Source of the DNA: CAIVND01 sp035532075
GTDB lineage: Bacteria; Actinomycetota; Acidimicrobiia; Acidimicrobiales; Bog-793
Reading direction: 5' to 3'
DNA: 54,443 nt
Assembly (NCBI GenBank): GCA_035532075.1
Contig: DATKRV010000020.1
Span: 1 to 54,443 of the forward strand
In this document: in pieces, positions 7,860-16,256 of the stretch
Numbering within the stretch: position 1 is the stretch's first letter
Layout: each line of letters starts with the position of its first letter
The notes under the pieces: generated by a model
Told to the model about the DNA's origin: nothing
What the model saw: the letters and a program-made list of their open reading frames with translations, nothing else
Databases searched by the model: none
Translations under genes and position numbers: made by a program

Positions 7860-9350
7860 TTGTCCGAGCGAGTTCCCCAACTCGACGATCAGATCGCACT
7901 CACGTTTGACGACGTTTTGCTGCTCCCCCAGGCCTCAGATTTGATGCCCTCCGAGGCAGATACGAAAACACAGCTGTGCGAGCGCCTCGAACTCAATATT
8001 CCCCTCCTCTCGGCCGCGATGGATACGGTCACCGAGTCGCGGCTCGCCATCGCGCTCGCGCGCCTTGGTGGCCTCGGCATCGTTCATCGCAACATGTCTG
8101 CCGAGCATCAGGCCGAGGAGATCGACAAGGTCAAGCGTTCCGAGGCGGGCATGGTCACCAATCCCGTCAAGATCCGTCCGGACCAGCTAGTTGCCGAGGC
8201 GCTCGATGTCATGTCGCACTTTCATATTTCCGGTGTACCCGTCGTCGATGAGATGGACCGGCTCGTTGGGATCATCACCAACCGCGATCTCCGCTTCCAC
8301 GAGAACCTGAGCGTTCCCATCCACGAGGTCATGACAAAAGAGGGACTCATCACCGCACCGGTGGGCACTACGCTCGAACAGGCGCGGCGCATTCTCCAGG
8401 GCGCGAAGGTCGAGAAGCTTCCGATCACCGATGCCCAGGGCATCTTGCGCGGTCTCATCACCGTCAAGGACATCACCAAACAGGAGCTCTACCCGAACGC
8501 GTGCAAAGACCGCGACGGACGACTGCGCGTCGGTGCGGCGATCGGGGTCGGGGTCGACGGGATCGCCCGTGCCAAGGCCCTCGTCGAGGCAGAGATCGAT
8601 GTGATCTGCGTCGACACCGCGCACGGGCAGTCGCAACGCGTCATCGAAACCGTCGAGGAACTGCGCGCGAACTGGAGTAACGGCGTCATCGTGGCGGGCA
8701 ATGTTGCCACCCCCGAGGCGACCCGGGCGCTCTCGGAGGCGGGAGCCGATGTCGTCAAGGTGGGAATCGGACCGGGCGCGATCTGCACGACTCGGGTCGT
8801 AACCGGAATCGGTGTACCGCAGTGGACGGCGGTGCAACAATGCGCGAGCGCAGCGCGCGAATACCGCGTCGGGATCATCGCCGATGGCGGGATCCGCTTC
8901 TCCGGCGATATCGCAAAGGCGATCGGTGCAGGTGCACATGCCGTGATGCTCGGAAGCCTCTTCGCGGGGGTCGACGAGAGCCCAGGCGAGATCACGATGA
9001 TCGGCAACCAGCCGCGGAAGCTGTATCGCGGTATGGGATCAATGGGCGCAATGTCCTCTCGATCGTTCTCTAAGGATCGTTACGCGCAAGAGGACATCAT
9101 CGATGCAGAGAAGGTTGTCCCCGAGGGAGTCGAGGGAAACGTTCCCTATCGCGGACCGATGCACGAAGTCGTCCATCAGCTTGTCGGAGGTCTTCGACAG
9201 GCAATGGGCTACTGCGGCACCCGTACCATCGCAGAGCTGCGCGAGGGGGCAAAGTTCATCCGCGTCACGCCGATGGCAAACCGCGAGAACCACCCTCACG
9301 ATCTCACCGGCGTGGTTGATGCCCCCAACTACTGGGCGAGCGAGCTCTAG
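7860..9350 (+). CDS. guaB: Inosine-5'-monophosphate dehydrogenase GuaB
   Basis: A 496-residue IMP dehydrogenase, the NAD-dependent step from IMP to XMP in GTP synthesis. The N-terminus LTFDDVLLLPQASDLMPSEA is typical. Two CBS domains (about 95-205) interrupt the TIM barrel. The loop GPGAICTTRVVTGIGVPQ carries the catalytic cysteine near residue 313, and the flap region follows GMGSMGAMSS. The start is TTG 7860, supported by AAGGTGG just upstream. It sits alone, 184 bp after rpf. Confidence 0.97.
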   Translation: MSERVPQLDDQIALTFDDVLLLPQASDLMPSEADTKTQLCERLELNIPLLSAAMDTVTESRLAIALARLGGLGIVHRNMSAEHQAEEIDKVKRSEAGMVTNPVKIRPDQLVAEALDVMSHFHISGVPVVDEMDRLVGIITNRDLRFHENLSVPIHEVMTKEGLITAPVGTTLEQARRILQGAKVEKLPITDAQGILRGLITVKDITKQELYPNACKDRDGRLRVGAAIGVGVDGIARAKALVEAEIDVICVDTAHGQSQRVIETVEELRANWSNGVIVAGNVATPEATRALSEAGADVVKVGIGPGAICTTRVVTGIGVPQWTAVQQCASAAREYRVGIIADGGIRFSGDIAKAIGAGAHAVMLGSLFAGVDESPGEITMIGNQPRKLYRGMGSMGAMSSRSFSKDRYAQEDIIDAEKVVPEGVEGNVPYRGPMHEVVHQLVGGLRQAMGYCGTRTIAELREGAKFIRVTPMANRENHPHDLTGVVDAPNYWASEL

Positions 9351-9515
9351 GAGCCAAAGACCGCACGCTCAGATCAACCCTGCTCTCCCAGTTCAGCGCC
9401 GCACAGCCAGCAACTACGCTTGGCGCATCCGCTTTCGATCTCCCGAGTTCTTCGAACCAGAGAGAGCGATTCGTCCATGTCAAGGACGCCGACACCGTGA
9501 TGAGGGAACGAGAAG

Positions 9516-9971
9516 ATGCATATATCCGCAAAGGTCGAATACGCGGTACGCGCGCTACTCGTGCTCGCGGCCGACGACGGCGGTCCACTCTCTGGCGCGG
9601 CCCTTGCAAGTGCCCAGGAGCTCCCGCCGAAGTTTCTCGATGGCATCCTCGCGGAGTTGCGCCGGAGCAACATCATCGTCAGCCAGCGCGGATCGGAGGG
9701 CGGATACCGTCTCGCGCGAGATGCATCCGACATCGCGCTTGCGGACATCATCCGGGCGATCGATGGTCCCCTTGCGGCAATTCGAGGTGAGCATCCCGAG
9801 GTGACGTCGTATGGAGGCGCCGCGCGACACCTCCAGGATGTCTGGATCGCGATTCGCGCCACCCTTCGCAGCGTGCTCGAGACGACGACGCTTGCTGACG
9901 TCGTCTCCGGGAAACTGCCCGCGAACGTCAAGAAACTCGTCGCCGATCCCGACGCCTGGATCTCTCGCTAA
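9516..9971 (+). CDS. Rrf2-family transcriptional regulator without Fe-S cysteines
   Basis: A 151-residue Rrf2 winged-helix protein: MHISAKVEYAVRALLVLA opens the DNA-binding domain, and SQRGSEGGYRLAR is the family wing. Iron-sulfur members such as IscR, NsrR and RsrR carry a three-cysteine loop around residues 90-110; this protein has no cysteine at all, so it must sense something other than a cluster, or a protein or small ligand as CymR-type members do. It lies 23 bp before a quinone oxidoreductase gene on the same strand, which it may regulate (inference). Confidence 0.87.
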   Translation: MHISAKVEYAVRALLVLAADDGGPLSGAALASAQELPPKFLDGILAELRRSNIIVSQRGSEGGYRLARDASDIALADIIRAIDGPLAAIRGEHPEVTSYGGAARHLQDVWIAIRATLRSVLETTTLADVVSGKLPANVKKLVADPDAWISR

Positions 9972-9994
9972 CTCGATATCAACTGGAGGCGCGT

Positions 9995-11020
9995 ATGCGT
10001 GCGGTCATCTATACAACGCCCGGCGGACCTGAGGTCCTCGAGCTCGTCGATCGCGAGATCCCTGCGCCGGGTCCGAAAGAGGTGCTCGTTCGCGTGCATG
10101 TCTCCGGAGTCAATCCAACGGACTGGAAGTCTCGGCGCGCACTGAGTGGTTCTCTTGCCTATCCCGAGATCGTTCCCAACCAGGATGGCTCCGGGGTCAT
10201 TACCGCGGTCGGGAAGGGCGTCTCTGAGGAGCGCATCGGTGAACGGGTCTGGATCTATGAGGCCTGTCACGGTCGCGCCTTTGGCACCGCGCAGGAGTAC
10301 ATCGCGATCGAGCAAAAGAAGGCGGTCCGCCTCCGCGACGATTCGAGCTTCGACCTCGGTGCCTCACTGGGAATTCCCGCACTCACGGCGCACCGCTGTC
10401 TCACGGCCGGTGACCGCCGCCCCGAGCGGCTCGGCCCGAAGGTTCTGCAGGGCGAGACCGTCCTTGTCGCGGGTGGAGCAGGTGCGGTTGGCCACTTCGC
10501 CGTCCAGCTCGCGCACTGGTCCGGTGCGCGCGTCATTACGACGGTGAGCAACGAAGAGAAATCCGAACTCGCGAAACGCGCCGGAGCCGACGAGACTGTC
10601 AACTATCGCGCCGGTGGTGTGATCGAAAAGATCCGCTCCCTTGCTCCAGAGGGAGTCGACCTCATCGTCGAGGTCTCCTCGGTGATCAACCATCCGATCA
10701 ATTCCCAGGTGCTCAAAGAGGGCGGAACGATCGCCATCTACGCGAGCGGGGACGAACTCCTTGCGCTCGATATCCGTTCGATGATGCGGCTCAACGCCGG
10801 TATCGAGTTCATCTACACCTACACCGTCGCCAGAGCAGCGAAACGTGCTTCGGTCAAGGATGTCTCGCGCGCGCTCAGGGATGGGGCGCTCGGTGTGGGA
10901 GAGGAACATGGCCTGCCCCTCATCCGATTCGGACTCGGAGAGACCGACCTCGCGCATCGCTGCGTCGAAGATGGCGCAACGGGCAAGGTCGTCATTCACA
11001 CCCTGGATGTCCCCCACTGA
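9995..11020 (+). CDS. Zinc-independent NADPH:quinone oxidoreductase (MDR superfamily)
   Basis: A 341-residue medium-chain dehydrogenase/reductase. The GroES-like N-terminal half has HVSGVNPTDWKSRR and VPNQDGSGVITAVG. The Rossmann half begins VLVAGGAGAVGHFAVQLA, the NADPH-binding fingerprint of quinone oxidoreductases. The catalytic-zinc cysteine and histidine pattern of alcohol dehydrogenases is absent. Likely role: one- or two-electron reduction of quinones or enones for detoxification. It follows the Rrf2 regulator by 23 bp, with GGAGG before ATG 9995. Its exact substrate cannot be read from sequence. Confidence 0.87.
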   Translation: MRAVIYTTPGGPEVLELVDREIPAPGPKEVLVRVHVSGVNPTDWKSRRALSGSLAYPEIVPNQDGSGVITAVGKGVSEERIGERVWIYEACHGRAFGTAQEYIAIEQKKAVRLRDDSSFDLGASLGIPALTAHRCLTAGDRRPERLGPKVLQGETVLVAGGAGAVGHFAVQLAHWSGARVITTVSNEEKSELAKRAGADETVNYRAGGVIEKIRSLAPEGVDLIVEVSSVINHPINSQVLKEGGTIAIYASGDELLALDIRSMMRLNAGIEFIYTYTVARAAKRASVKDVSRALRDGALGVGEEHGLPLIRFGLGETDLAHRCVEDGATGKVVIHTLDVPH

Positions 11021-11133
11021 TCTGGCGGTTGATCCGCTGACGAAACGCTCCGGCGCGCACCGGAACATCACCAGCGAGATGATCACCAGATACTCAATGA
11101 GCGCGTCTTGCGAACGCGCAACGGATCGAGAAC

Positions 11134-11601
11134 CTAGAGGCTGAGCGCCTTGGTCGGCGCGAGGACGCTGGTCGGATCATTCCAATCGATGCCCGCGACG
11201 TCGATGTATAGCTCAATCTCGTTACCGTCGGGATCGAGCAGGTAGAGACTGTGCGTCGCCGTGTGATCAGAGGTACCGACGATCGTGACGCCCTCTTGCT
11301 TGAGCGTCTCGATCGCCGAACGGAGCTCGTCGTCCGTGTCGCCGATCTTGAACCCGAGATGATAGAGACCGGACCTATGACCCCTCCCTGGATGAGGTGC
11401 GTCCTCTCCGACCTCGATCAGCAAAAGTTCATGATGGGTACGACCTGATGAGAACATCGCGACTCGGCCGAGTGCGAGGGGCCGACCATCCGCATCCTTT
11501 GGCTCGATCATGTGAAAACCGAGTACGTCACGGTAGAAATGCACGGAACGCTCGACATTCTTGACAAACAATACTGCGTGGCCAAGCTCTTTGATCTTCA
11601 T
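11134..11601 (-). CDS. VOC-superfamily protein (glyoxalase/dioxygenase-like)
   Basis: About 155 residues from ATG 11601, placed behind GGGAG; the longer open frame upstream is not convincing. The fold signature is two beta-alpha-beta-beta-beta modules: LGHAVLFVKNVERSVHFYRD at the start, GLYHLGFKI in the middle and LYLLDPDGNEIELYID near the end. This fits single-domain vicinal-oxygen-chelate enzymes with His and Glu metal ligands. Substrate unknown; a catechol-dioxygenase-like or glyoxalase-like activity is possible. It reads leftward 103 bp after pdxT and converges on the oxidoreductase gene. Confidence 0.82.
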   Translation of the reverse strand: MKIKELGHAVLFVKNVERSVHFYRDVLGFHMIEPKDADGRPLALGRVAMFSSGRTHHELLLIEVGEDAPHPGRGHRSGLYHLGFKIGDTDDELRSAIETLKQEGVTIVGTSDHTATHSLYLLDPDGNEIELYIDVAGIDWNDPTSVLAPTKALSL

Positions 11602-11704
11602 GGGCACTCCCTCGCTGCGATGGCTTGCTGTCTCACACTTCCGATCAACACCGCTTCCACCGCTTTTCTTCCCGGAGTATAAACGAGACCCGAAATTCAT
11701 CGGT

Positions 11705-12319
11705 TCAAAGGGTCGATTCCCGAACGATGTCAAGGAAAAACCCGTGCAGCCGGGAATCATCGGTGAGCTCGGGATGAAACGAGGCGACCATCACATTCTC
11801 CTCTCGGCACACAACCACACGGGGGGCTCCGTTGTACGTGATCGACGAGAGCACCTCGACCCGTCCACCATGTTGTTCCACAATCGGCGCGCGGATGAAG
11901 ACCGCGTGCATCGGTTCGTCAAGTCCCGCGACTTCGAGGTCTGCCTCGAAAGATTCGAGCTGACGACCAAAGGCGTTCCTCCGTACGGAGATGTCGATCG
12001 CGGCGAACGGCCGCTGGTCATCTCTGCCATCGAGGACCGTGCGCGACAAAAGGATCATTCCCGCACAGGTCCCGAACGCCGGCATCTTCGCCAAAAGGCG
12101 CTCGCGAAGGGGCCCATCGAGACCCGAAGAGACCAACAGCATTCCAAGTGTCGTCGACTCACCACCCGGAAGGATCAGCGCGTCGACCTCCGCGAGCGCC
12201 TTCGGGGAGCGGACATTCACACCCTCGACGCCGATGCGCTCGAGAGCCCTGAGGTGCTCGCGCACGTCCCCCTGGAGACCGAGCACTCCGATCGAGGGGC
12301 CACTCACCGCGTACTCCAA
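11705..12319 (-). CDS. pdxT: Pyridoxal 5'-phosphate synthase glutaminase subunit PdxT
   Basis: A 204-residue class I glutaminase that feeds ammonia to PdxS in the DXP-independent vitamin B6 route. Motifs seen: IGVLGLQGDVREH at the N-terminus, LPGGESTT for glutamine binding, the nucleophile Cys85 in AFGTCAGM, and His182/Glu184 in SFHPELT, completing the triad. It lies 35 bp after pdxS on the same strand, the usual pair order. Confidence 0.97.
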   Translation of the reverse strand: MEYAVSGPSIGVLGLQGDVREHLRALERIGVEGVNVRSPKALAEVDALILPGGESTTLGMLLVSSGLDGPLRERLLAKMPAFGTCAGMILLSRTVLDGRDDQRPFAAIDISVRRNAFGRQLESFEADLEVAGLDEPMHAVFIRAPIVEQHGGRVEVLSSITYNGAPRVVVCREENVMVASFHPELTDDSRLHGFFLDIVRESTL

Positions 12320-12354
12320 ACGGTAGCTGTGCTTTGAGCACGCGGTCTTGTCAA

Positions 12355-13266
12355 CTACCAGCCACGCTCGGCAAGGCGGGTCTCGAGCGTTTCGATCTCC
12401 GCGCCGCGCATCGCCTCGCCAAGCCCACGCGAGACCTTGACGAGCACCGAAGGATCATCAAAGTGCGCCGTTGCCTCGACGATCGCGGCAGCCATCCTGT
12501 CTGGATCCTCACTCTTGAATATGCCAGATCCCACGAACACGGCCTCCGCGCCGATCTGCATCACCAGCGATGCATCCGCTGGCGTCGCAAGTCCGCCAGC
12601 GCAAAAAAGCGGTACCGGAAGCTTTCCGGTCTGATGGATCTCGAGCACGAGATCGATCGGTGCCTGAAGGTTCTTCGCCCATCCATAGAGCTCAGTGGAA
12701 TCCGAGACGCTGATCCGCTTGATGTCGCCGAGGATCGATCGCAGGTGGCGGACCGCCTCGACCACGTTGCCCGTGCCGGCCTCGCCCTTCGAGCGGATCA
12801 TGCATGCCCCCTCGGAGATCCGCCGGAGCGCCTCGCCAAGGTTGGTCGCACCACAGACAAAGGGAACCTCGAAGGCCCATTTATCGATGTGGTGAGCCTC
12901 ATCGGCCGGGGTCAGCACCTCACTTTCGTCGACGTAGTCAACGTTGAGAGCCCCGAGGATCTGCGCCTCGGCAAAGTGACCGATGCGCGCCTTGGCCATT
13001 ACGGGAATCGTCACCGCCTCCTGGATTCCGATGATCAGCTCGGGGTCACTCATCCGGGCCACTCCGCCATCGCGTCGGATATCGAACGGAACCCGTTCGA
13101 GCGCCATGACTGCAACCGCGCCAGCGTCTTCGGCGATCTTCGCCTGCGCGGCATTCACCACATCCATGATCACGCCACCGCGGAGCATCTCTGCGAGGCC
13201 GCGCTTGACGCGCACGGTGCCAGTCGTGTGTTCCGGGTGCTCTCGGTGCGATTGAAGGTCTGCCAT
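12355..13266 (-). CDS. pdxS: Pyridoxal 5'-phosphate synthase subunit PdxS
   Basis: A 303-residue (beta/alpha)8 barrel that makes PLP from ribose 5-phosphate, glyceraldehyde 3-phosphate and PdxT-derived ammonia. Family hallmarks are VKRGLAEMLRGGVIMDVVN, VMALERVPFDIR, VMAKARIGHF, EGACMIRSKGEAGTGN and VFVGSGIFKSEDP, which hold the catalytic lysines and phosphate sites. PdxS forms a dodecamer with PdxT. It is the first gene of the pdxS-pdxT pair. Confidence 0.98.
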   Translation of the reverse strand: MADLQSHREHPEHTTGTVRVKRGLAEMLRGGVIMDVVNAAQAKIAEDAGAVAVMALERVPFDIRRDGGVARMSDPELIIGIQEAVTIPVMAKARIGHFAEAQILGALNVDYVDESEVLTPADEAHHIDKWAFEVPFVCGATNLGEALRRISEGACMIRSKGEAGTGNVVEAVRHLRSILGDIKRISVSDSTELYGWAKNLQAPIDLVLEIHQTGKLPVPLFCAGGLATPADASLVMQIGAEAVFVGSGIFKSEDPDRMAAAIVEATAHFDDPSVLVKVSRGLGEAMRGAEIETLETRLAERGW

Positions 13267-13332
13267 GGAGGTTGATTCTACCCCCTCTCGCTTTTGCCGC
13301 CCCCGCAGCCCAGCGAGGAGGAGTACGTCGCC

Positions 13333-13815
13333 CTAGAGCGCCTCGAGGACAGCGTCTGCAGAACTCACCGACAATCCCGGGCCGGGCTCAACGCCAAGGT
13401 AGGTGACGACGCCGTCGTCGAGCACCATCGCGTAGCGCTGGGAGCGCACGCCCATTCCAAATCCGGTTCCATCAAGCTCGAGGCCGACCGCCTTCGCGAA
13501 TTCGGCATTGCCGTCCGCGAGCAGAACGACCGAGTCACCGACGCTCTGACTCTCACCCCATGCCCCCATGACGAAGGCGTCATTCACCGCGATGCAGGCG
13601 ACCGTGTCGACACCCTTCGCGGCGAGGTCATCCGCGCGGACAACGAATCCCGGGAGGTGATAGTCCGAGCAGGTGGGTGTGAACGCCCCGGGTACCGCGA
13701 ACAGGACCGCCTTCCCCTTGCCGAGAAGCTCCTCAGAACTCACGGTCGCCGGGCCCTCGCTGCCCATCGTCTTTAGCGACACATCGGGAATGTGATCTCC
13801 AACCTTGATTGCCAT
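13333..13815 (-). CDS. Peroxiredoxin, Prx5-like
   Basis: A 160-residue thioredoxin-fold peroxidase. The start at 13815 is set by GGAGGAGC just upstream. The active-site stretch PGAFTPTCS holds the peroxidatic Cys49 with the conserved Thr-Pro-Thr. VNDAFVMGAWG is the Prx5-subfamily helix that follows. It should reduce hydrogen peroxide or organic hydroperoxides using a thiol donor. No glutaredoxin domain is fused. It is divergent from the glycerate kinase gene, with 76 bp between the two chosen starts; longer open frames overlap and are not used here. Confidence 0.92.
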   Translation of the reverse strand: MAIKVGDHIPDVSLKTMGSEGPATVSSEELLGKGKAVLFAVPGAFTPTCSDYHLPGFVVRADDLAAKGVDTVACIAVNDAFVMGAWGESQSVGDSVVLLADGNAEFAKAVGLELDGTGFGMGVRSQRYAMVLDDGVVTYLGVEPGPGLSVSSADAVLEAL

Positions 13816-13891
13816 CTTGTGCTCCTCCTCGGATCTTGCGATCGGCCAGCGTCTCGAAACCATGCCCAAGAACTCCCCTAGCTTAGAGTCC

Positions 13892-14941
13892 ATGGTGACC
13901 GATCCCGTCCGCCCGGGAACCGCGTCCCTCGCGCGTGTCCTCATCGCGCCCGACAAGTTCCGCCCAAGCGCGAGCGCAGCGCAGCTGCGTCGCGTCCTTG
14001 CAAACGTCGTCGGCGAGGCAGGATTGGTTTCGGTTCCGATCGCGATCTCCGACGGTGGCGAGGGACTGCTCGAGTCACTCGGGGGCGAACCGCAGTTCAC
14101 CACGGTAACTGGTCCGCTCGGTCAGCCGGTCCTTGCCGAATGGCGAAGGCGATCTGATCAGGCGGGCACGATCACCGCGATCATCGAGATGGCGCGAGCA
14201 TCGGGGCTTGCGCTCGTCGGGGGTGGAGGAACAAATGATCCGTTGCGCGCGGACACTCGCGGTACCGGTGAACTGATCCGGGCAGCGATTGACGCGAAGG
14301 CGTCGACGATCATCGTCGGCTGCGGAGGTTCGGCGAGTACCGATGGCGGAGCGGGTGCGCTTGCAGCACTCGGCGACCTCTTGCCGCGCGCGGACGTCGT
14401 GCTCAAGGTGGCATGTGACGTCACCACGACCTTCCTCGATGCTCCCGCAGTGTTTGGACCGCAAAAGGGAGCCTCGCCGGATCAGGTGCGCGCACTGCGC
14501 TCTCGTCTCGAGGTGCTCTCTAAGAACTATCGCTCCCGCTACGGCGTCGAACTCGACGACGTGGCGCGCACCGGTGCCGCGGGCGGACTCGCCGGCGGAC
14601 TCTTCGCCATCGGAGGAGTGCTCGTGTCTGGAATTGACCTCGTTGCAGAGGAGGTCATGCTCGATGACCTGATCGCGTCGAGCGATCTCGTCATCACCGG
14701 CGAGGGGAAGTTCGATGAGACCTCGCTCGAGGGCAAGGCGGTCGGGGCGCTGCTTGAACGCACGCGAGACCGGAGCAGACTCCTCATCATCGTTGGCGAG
14801 GCAACAATCGGAATTGACCCGGAGCGCAACCCGCATGCGACGCTCGTCGATCTCGTCGCTCGGTTTGGTGTCGAACGCTCCTTCCACGAGACGCTCGATT
14901 GCGTGGAGATCGTTGCCCGCGAGGCGCTCGAATCTCTCTGA
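13892..14941 (+). CDS. Glycerate kinase (GlxK/GarK family)
   Basis: About 349 residues from ATG 13892 (GTG 13895 is an alternative). Motifs: VLIAPDKFRPSASAAQL at the N-terminus, ISDGGEGLLESLGG for substrate, GCGGSASTDGGAGALAALG in the middle, and ITGEGKFDETSLEGKAVG near the end. This is the GlxK-type family that phosphorylates D-glycerate to 2-phosphoglycerate. It would pass glycerate from glyoxylate or serine metabolism to glycolysis. No other glycerate-pathway gene is adjacent. Confidence 0.93.
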   Translation: MVTDPVRPGTASLARVLIAPDKFRPSASAAQLRRVLANVVGEAGLVSVPIAISDGGEGLLESLGGEPQFTTVTGPLGQPVLAEWRRRSDQAGTITAIIEMARASGLALVGGGGTNDPLRADTRGTGELIRAAIDAKASTIIVGCGGSASTDGGAGALAALGDLLPRADVVLKVACDVTTTFLDAPAVFGPQKGASPDQVRALRSRLEVLSKNYRSRYGVELDDVARTGAAGGLAGGLFAIGGVLVSGIDLVAEEVMLDDLIASSDLVITGEGKFDETSLEGKAVGALLERTRDRSRLLIIVGEATIGIDPERNPHATLVDLVARFGVERSFHETLDCVEIVAREALESL

Positions 14942-14990
14942 GCCTCCGGTCGACAAAGGCGCAACTCCCGCACAGGTCCGCTGCGTCAGA

Positions 14991-15014
14991 TCAACCTATC
15001 AACCTCTCAACCTG
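14991..15014. repeat. Three tandem copies of an 8-bp unit (TCAACCTN)
   Basis: TCAACCTA, TCAACCTC and TCAACCTG occur back to back in the 116-bp gap between the converging glycerate kinase and dGTPase genes. No function is evident. Confidence 0.6.
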
Positions 15015-15057
15015 TCGCGCACTGGCTCTGCGTGAGACGCCGTGGCGACCCGCCGAG

Positions 15058-16200
15058 TCATGAACGATCGACATCAAGCCCGACTGGCAACTGCTCGACC
15101 GGCCAGTTGAGCAACCGCACCGCGCTCAGACACGCGTAGCGATCGGTCATCCCGCCGACATAGGTCACTGCACGCCTCACTGCGAGATCGCTGTTCGACT
15201 CGATGGACTCCTCACCGTCGACCACCGGATGTTCGATGAAGTACTCCACCAGCGCGCTGAGCAGTCGAGCAACCCGTTCCCCTTGGATCAAAGAGTCATC
15301 TCTCGTGTAGATGCGCTCGTAGTTGAAGGTGCGCAATGCGGCGAGAGCCTCGGCCATCTCGGCGCTCATCGAGATCCGCCCACAGCGCCGAGAGGTCTCG
15401 ATGAGGTCGCGCACGAACACGTTCAGCTGCGGATTCCGACGGGTGCCGCACCGTTGCCGGACAACTGCCGGAATCTCGCGCTCGTTGACGATCCCAGCCG
15501 AGATTGCGTCTTCGAGGTCGTGCGCACAGTATGCGCATCGATCGGCCCAAGAGAGAACCTCTCCCTCAGGAGTAAAGGGTGCGGGTCGCGACCAGGAGTG
15601 ATTGCGCACGCCGTCAAGCACCTGGCCCGTCAGGTTGAGTGGTGCAAGAGTGACCTCCGCTCCCCATACAGCGTGGTCATAGCCGCCCTCGAGAAAAGGG
15701 GCGAATGCCTCCTCACTCGGATGCCCTCCCGGTCCGTGACCACAGTCGTGCGCAAGCGCGATCGCCTCGGTGAGCGCCGTGTTGAGCCCGAGCGCGCGTG
15801 AGATCGCAGTCGCCACCTGTGCGACCTCGAGTGCGTGGGTCAAACGGGTACGTTGGTGGTCGTCGGGAAAGACGAATACCTGTGTCTTGCCAGCCAGACG
15901 GCGAAACGAACTCGAGTGCAGCACACGGTCCCTATCGCGCTCAAAGCAGGTACGAAAGGGATCTGGCTCCTCGTCAAGTGCGCGATCACCAGCTCCAACG
16001 GCGAGTGTCGCCCCTTTTGCCAGCGTCGCCCTCTCTCGCTGCTCGCGTTCTTCGCGCCCGATCACCTCAACGATCTCGAACGTCGCGCTCGAATCCTCGT
16101 GTGCAACGACCGCGTCAGGAACGAGAAAATCATGTCCACGCATCGTGGAGGCCCAAAGCGCGGCGCGTGTCCCCTCTGGTGTCCTCTTGTCCTCAGTCAT
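15058..16200 (-). CDS. dgt: Deoxyguanosinetriphosphate triphosphohydrolase-like HD protein
   Basis: A 380-residue HD-superfamily enzyme. Metal ligands are in RTRLTHALEVAQVA and ALAHDCGHGPGGHPSEEAF, and the N-terminal FERDRDRVLHSSSFRRLAGKTQVF is the dGTPase family opening. It should hydrolyse dNTPs to the deoxynucleoside and tripolyphosphate, controlling dNTP pools. The length suits the bacterial type-2 dGTPase-like group, common in actinobacteria where it often neighbours dnaG; dnaG is not here. It lies 56 bp after mrp on the same strand. Confidence 0.92.
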   Translation of the reverse strand: MTEDKRTPEGTRAALWASTMRGHDFLVPDAVVAHEDSSATFEIVEVIGREEREQRERATLAKGATLAVGAGDRALDEEPDPFRTCFERDRDRVLHSSSFRRLAGKTQVFVFPDDHQRTRLTHALEVAQVATAISRALGLNTALTEAIALAHDCGHGPGGHPSEEAFAPFLEGGYDHAVWGAEVTLAPLNLTGQVLDGVRNHSWSRPAPFTPEGEVLSWADRCAYCAHDLEDAISAGIVNEREIPAVVRQRCGTRRNPQLNVFVRDLIETSRRCGRISMSAEMAEALAALRTFNYERIYTRDDSLIQGERVARLLSALVEYFIEHPVVDGEESIESNSDLAVRRAVTYVGGMTDRYACLSAVRLLNWPVEQLPVGLDVDRS

Positions 16201-16256
16201 CTGCGCCGTTTCTCAACAACATCTCAATCTCATACTACGACCCGGCTGGGTCAGAG

